Positions 60,464 through 64,000 of a stretch of DNA of 64,000 nucleotides are shown piece by piece. This DNA comes from Diprion similis. Lineage: Eukaryota; Arthropoda; Insecta; Hymenoptera; Diprionidae. The position numbers were made by a program, and so were the translations under genes. How positions within the stretch are numbered: position 1 is the stretch's first letter; every line of letters begins with the position of its first letter. The notes below the pieces were generated by a model. The model was not told the origin of the DNA. It saw nothing but the letters and a program-made list of their open reading frames with translations, and searched no databases. Location of the stretch: the NCBI RefSeq assembly GCF_021155765.1, contig NC_060110.1:9857501-9921500 (forward strand). Reading direction: 5' to 3'.

Positions 60464-61598
60464 ATTGTTTAATCCAATTCAGTATAGCCCCATTCAGGGA
60501 AAATTACTGGGTTTGGGTGGTATGTAGTATGCACTATCGATCTGAGTATTTCGAATATTCCTGTTATTAATAGATAAATGTATTTTTATACATTACTGTT
60601 ATCACTATAAATATGGTAATTTTATGAAAATTTTGCCATATTATGTTATATATATATATATGATGTATGAATATTATGATTCTAGGCTCCTTTGTATTTT
60701 TCAACAAGACTTGTATTTCTAAAAATGTTCAACACTACTTTTTCTAAAGAACCTAATTTTATGTATCCAATCTTCACATCTGTATAATCACCAGACTCAC
60801 GTGATATTGAAAGATACTTTGAGCTATATGTAAGAATTAAATTTTCATGATATAATTCTGTACCTAACAGAATATCAAGACAGTTGAGGTATGCGGTCCA
60901 GGTTGGAAATCTTATAAAACTGTTTCATTTACAATTAGAACCAATGATTCATTTTCAATATTGGCCGAATTCAGAGTATTCAGTTTGCAATAGGTGTTTC
61001 ATTATTCTCTCATATTCCATTACGAATTAAGAAATTTTTCCCAACTGTTATAGACAAGCAGAAATTTCATGGGAAAATAGCCAAAACCAATCACTTGTCT
61101 CGTGATCAGTCTATAATCATATCGTGATCTCAATAATAATCATATTTTCATACAAATTAACATCGCAAAAATTCGACTATCTTCGTTAAGCGACAAAAAA
61201 CAAAAATTGATTTTATCGTCGATTGAAAATTCCCTCCGTATCCAATATAAAGTTGAGACGAAGGGAGCTTCAGTACCGGCTTGCTGCGACAGCTGTTGTA
61301 AGCTTCGCGAAGCTCACGCCCTGAAGTTATCGTTGTATCATCGCGTTCGTCGCAGCGTTGACAGAATCAGACAGTAATCACGTGTTTACCGAAGTCTGTT
61401 AAAGCTAGGTCTTCTGTCTATCTATGAATGGCTGGGTCGTTATCTGTGCACGTGAACCGCGCCGCAAGTTTGTTAACTCTATTCCGCTGAAAAATACCGT
61501 AGATGCAGTTAATACGGAATAATAATTCGCCTGTGAGTTCGGTCGTCAAACGTATTACGCGCCAGTCCTAACCTAAGATTTCGCAACATTTTCCCGGG
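60464..61598. other. Spacer between ATIC and Mri1
   Basis: Begins with the ATIC 3' UTR and ends with the Mri1 promoter and 5' UTR. A perfect 14-bp palindrome AGCTTCGCGAAGCT lies at 61301-61314 in a CpG-richer patch. An upstream ORF of 32 codons (about 61423-61521, starting MNGWVVICAREPRR) would precede the Mri1 start if transcribed. An AT dinucleotide run is at about 60650-60661. Confidence 0.45.
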
Positions 61599-63686
61599 AT
61601 GACGCTTAGAGCAATAAAATGGGAAAACGGAAAGCTGGAGATTTTGGATCAAATTTTACTCCCGGTAATCTCAAAATACGTCGCTGTCAAGGGTGTCGAA
61701 GACGGCTGGAAGGTTATCAACAAAATGCAGGTAATGCACCGACTAACTTTTCTAACTAACGATCAATTGCATAACGCAGGTTAAACGCCGAGGTTATCCT
61801 CAATTCTGTCGGCACATGTTCCAATATTAGAAGAGTAATCGTCGCTCTGAATTTGTAATTAATAATTTCTTTTATTCATCCGTTGACCCCTGCTTGATAT
61901 CACGAATCACCGAAACTTTCCAGTCATATTTATCAACTTCGATATGATACTTATTCTTAACAATGTATTCTGGTCATGATTAGCAGTTAATCATGTTGCT
62001 TTTGGCTTATCTGGCAAATGATGTCGATGGTTTTTACATACATCGAACGCATACAGATACAGTTTTAAAATAATAAAGAGGACCACAACGTCTATGATTT
62101 TATATAATATTGTAATATGTGGAGAATATTCTAAGCCCAGACTTGAGTTTCATTAGCCTTAATGTATTAGGCTGGTAGTTGTATTTTTATTCATACAATT
62201 TTTTAAATCGAATCGTTGAAGTATTTTATATAATCTCAGTATTGTTGCTCGGACAACCGTAGCTCAAGAATGTAAAAGTAATACTCTCAACTCTCAATAT
62301 AAACGTAAAGTATAGCATGCGTAGTAGTGTGACGATCATGGCTTGAGTAGAGTTTTAGATTCGATATTTTTTCAGGTACGGGGGGCACCGGCGATTGCCA
62401 TCGTTGGGTGTCTTAGTTTGGCCGTAGAGATTCAGCCCGAGGTATTTACGGACAAAAAGAGTCTCCGTCAAGAAATTGAGGGGAAACTGAATTACTTAGT
62501 ATCCGCAAGACCGACTGCAGTGAACATGAAAATAGCTGCCGAAGATCTGATCACACTTTCCAATCAACTTAGCAAAGATGATTCTGTATCTGCCGCAGAT
62601 ATGAAAGAGAGGTATGCAATTGTCATTTTTATCTGCTCGAATGACTACAAATTTATAGACAAGTTTACCAATTGCACCTTATGTTAATTAAAAACTGGTT
62701 TCTTTAGTTCTCTAATGCTCTTTACCGTATCACTTGCTCCAATGAGCTCAATTATGGCTTAAACATAGCTTTAAGAGATTGATGCTTATTAATACTCATT
62801 TGTGTTGATTGGTGATTGGTAATTGCACATTAATTAACTTTTCATCTGGATGTCAATAAAGATAAGTTATCAGATTGTGGCAACCAATCTGTTAACTTCA
62901 CCTTATCAAAGTTGATCCAACCTCGGCAAACTTTGTTGAACATATCATCTTACTCTTTCAATTTTCTTAATTGACAACCTCGACTTTGGCACTGCAGATA
63001 AAATTTTTATAATCTCACACTTTGGACCACATCATTTCCAAATTTACAAACGTTTCAACTTTGTCTTCGATAATCTTGCATTCTTTTAGTTTCTTGGTCA
63101 ATATATGTTGTTAATACCTTATTTTGCAATAATTAAACAATAATGGATAGTAAATGAGGACTTGTTTTTCTGTTTATTATTACTGTATGTTTGTTGGAAA
63201 AATTCTAAATTGATTATTCTGTCAAAGAAAATGCTATTTTGTGATGTTTTGATAAAATTCAGGCAGCATTGTTTGAAAGTAGAAGTTTCAGTTACTTCGC
63301 ACAATTTTAATTTTCAACAGACATGATTATTGTTGTTATAATGATTTAGTGGCGCTATGTTACCATTCTATTAGTATATAAAATTCTGAGCTACCATATA
63401 TGTGTGTGTGTGTCTGTCTTATACACATGGCGAATGTAAAAGGCAAAAAGAAACAAAACAAAATGAACATTGAATAGGTTCCTAAAAGCAATAGATGCGA
63501 TGTTGGAAAAAGACATTGCCGACAACAAAGCAATTGGACGTCATGGAGCGCGGGCAATTCTGAACAACGGGGCAGGAGATAGTTTGGTGAGGGTTCTCAC
63601 CCATTGTAATACTGGCAGCCTTGCCACTGCGGGATACGGCACGGCATTAGGTGTTATTAGAACATTGCATGAAGATAAAAAACTCG
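61599..63686 (+). CDS. Mri1: Methylthioribose-1-phosphate isomerase, 5' part
   Basis: Three exons are in the window: 61599-61730, 62376-62611 and 63478-63686. They join in phase and the last ends at a GTAAGG donor, so the gene continues beyond the right edge; about 192 of an expected ~360 residues are present. It belongs to the eIF2B-alpha-related family and converts methylthioribose-1-phosphate to methylthioribulose-1-phosphate in the methionine salvage pathway. Signatures are the start [45 protein letters not shown] and [20 protein letters not shown], where Cys166 matches the catalytic Cys of bacterial M1Pi; the catalytic Asp should lie in the missing part. Confidence 0.95.
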
Positions 63687-64000
63687 GTAAGGTCTTCTTA
63701 TTAACTCATATCTTCTTATATTTATTGTTGAATTATACAGGATAATAACTTCTACGCATAATCGACTAGAAACCACTTTTCTTTAGCTACTAATGTCACC
63801 ATTACTTTGCTGAGAAACTAGGTATTCACATTCTCTTATAATGAAGTACATTTATTTCATTCATGATTTGATTATTCTATTGCCTTATGTTGATAATTTT
63901 ACGTTTGCATTTCAATTTAAACTGCTAACACTATTGCTACAACAAGAAGTTTACTTTTTATGTTTTATCTTATTTACTGTTCAAGTATACTTGACTCGTA
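63687..64000 (+). other. Intron of Mri1 at the window edge
   Basis: AT-rich sequence following the exon-3 donor at 63687. No acceptor leading to a recognisable Mri1 exon is seen before the window ends. Confidence 0.7.

Noticed and set aside
1-64000. CRISPR arrays, bacterial operon signals, rRNA genes
   Set aside because: None seen; the split-gene architecture is eukaryotic and no regularly spaced repeats occur.

Overview
This is eukaryotic nuclear DNA, almost certainly from an insect. The DNA is AT-rich, genes are split by short GT-AG introns, and there are palindromic MITE-like elements. The gene content fits an insect: a tandem array of facilitated trehalose transporter (Tret1-like) sugar carriers beside housekeeping genes. 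A hymenopteran (possibly a sawfly) would fit, but that placement is inference and I could not search for it.

Layout. (1) 1-10.6 kb is mostly non-coding, but 4.76-6.72 kb on the minus strand holds five short exons whose phases all agree. They encode a BLUF-like protein resembling TEX47; no single long ORF reveals it. (2) 10.6-28.2 kb is a minus-strand array of four intact two-exon Tret1-like genes plus at least two decayed copies. The two right-hand genes (19.95-21.40 and 26.78-28.22 kb) are recent duplicates, about 88% identical in protein by hand count, with similarity rising toward the 5' end. (3) 28.2-41.7 kb is gene-poor and rich in repeats: a palindromic MITE with an 8-bp target duplication, a large inverted repeat (32.5-35.0 kb) with a solo-LTR-like insertion in one arm only, and a few unassigned exon candidates near 38.6-40.4 kb. 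(4) 41.7-43.9 kb (minus) is a five-exon FAM149-family gene. (5) 47.4-64 kb is a compact housekeeping block: Sar1 (+), Hibch (-), ATIC (+) and the 5' part of Mri1 (+), which runs off the window. All exon joins in these four genes were checked for GT/AG borders and phase.

How the genes work together. The transporters belong to a family that moves disaccharide or monosaccharide sugars across the plasma membrane. Changes at the TM7 sugar-contact motif suggest the four copies no longer share one substrate range. Sar1 starts COPII budding at the ER. Hibch (valine catabolism), ATIC (last two steps of purine synthesis) and Mri1 (methionine salvage) are unrelated metabolic enzymes that only share a neighbourhood. 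Hibch and ATIC are divergently arranged over about 1.4 kb.

No CRISPR arrays, rRNA genes or convincing tRNA genes were seen. The main interest is the birth-and-death history of the transporter array, the two genes recovered by exon joining (TEX47-like, FAM149-like), and the repeat structures between 17 and 35 kb.
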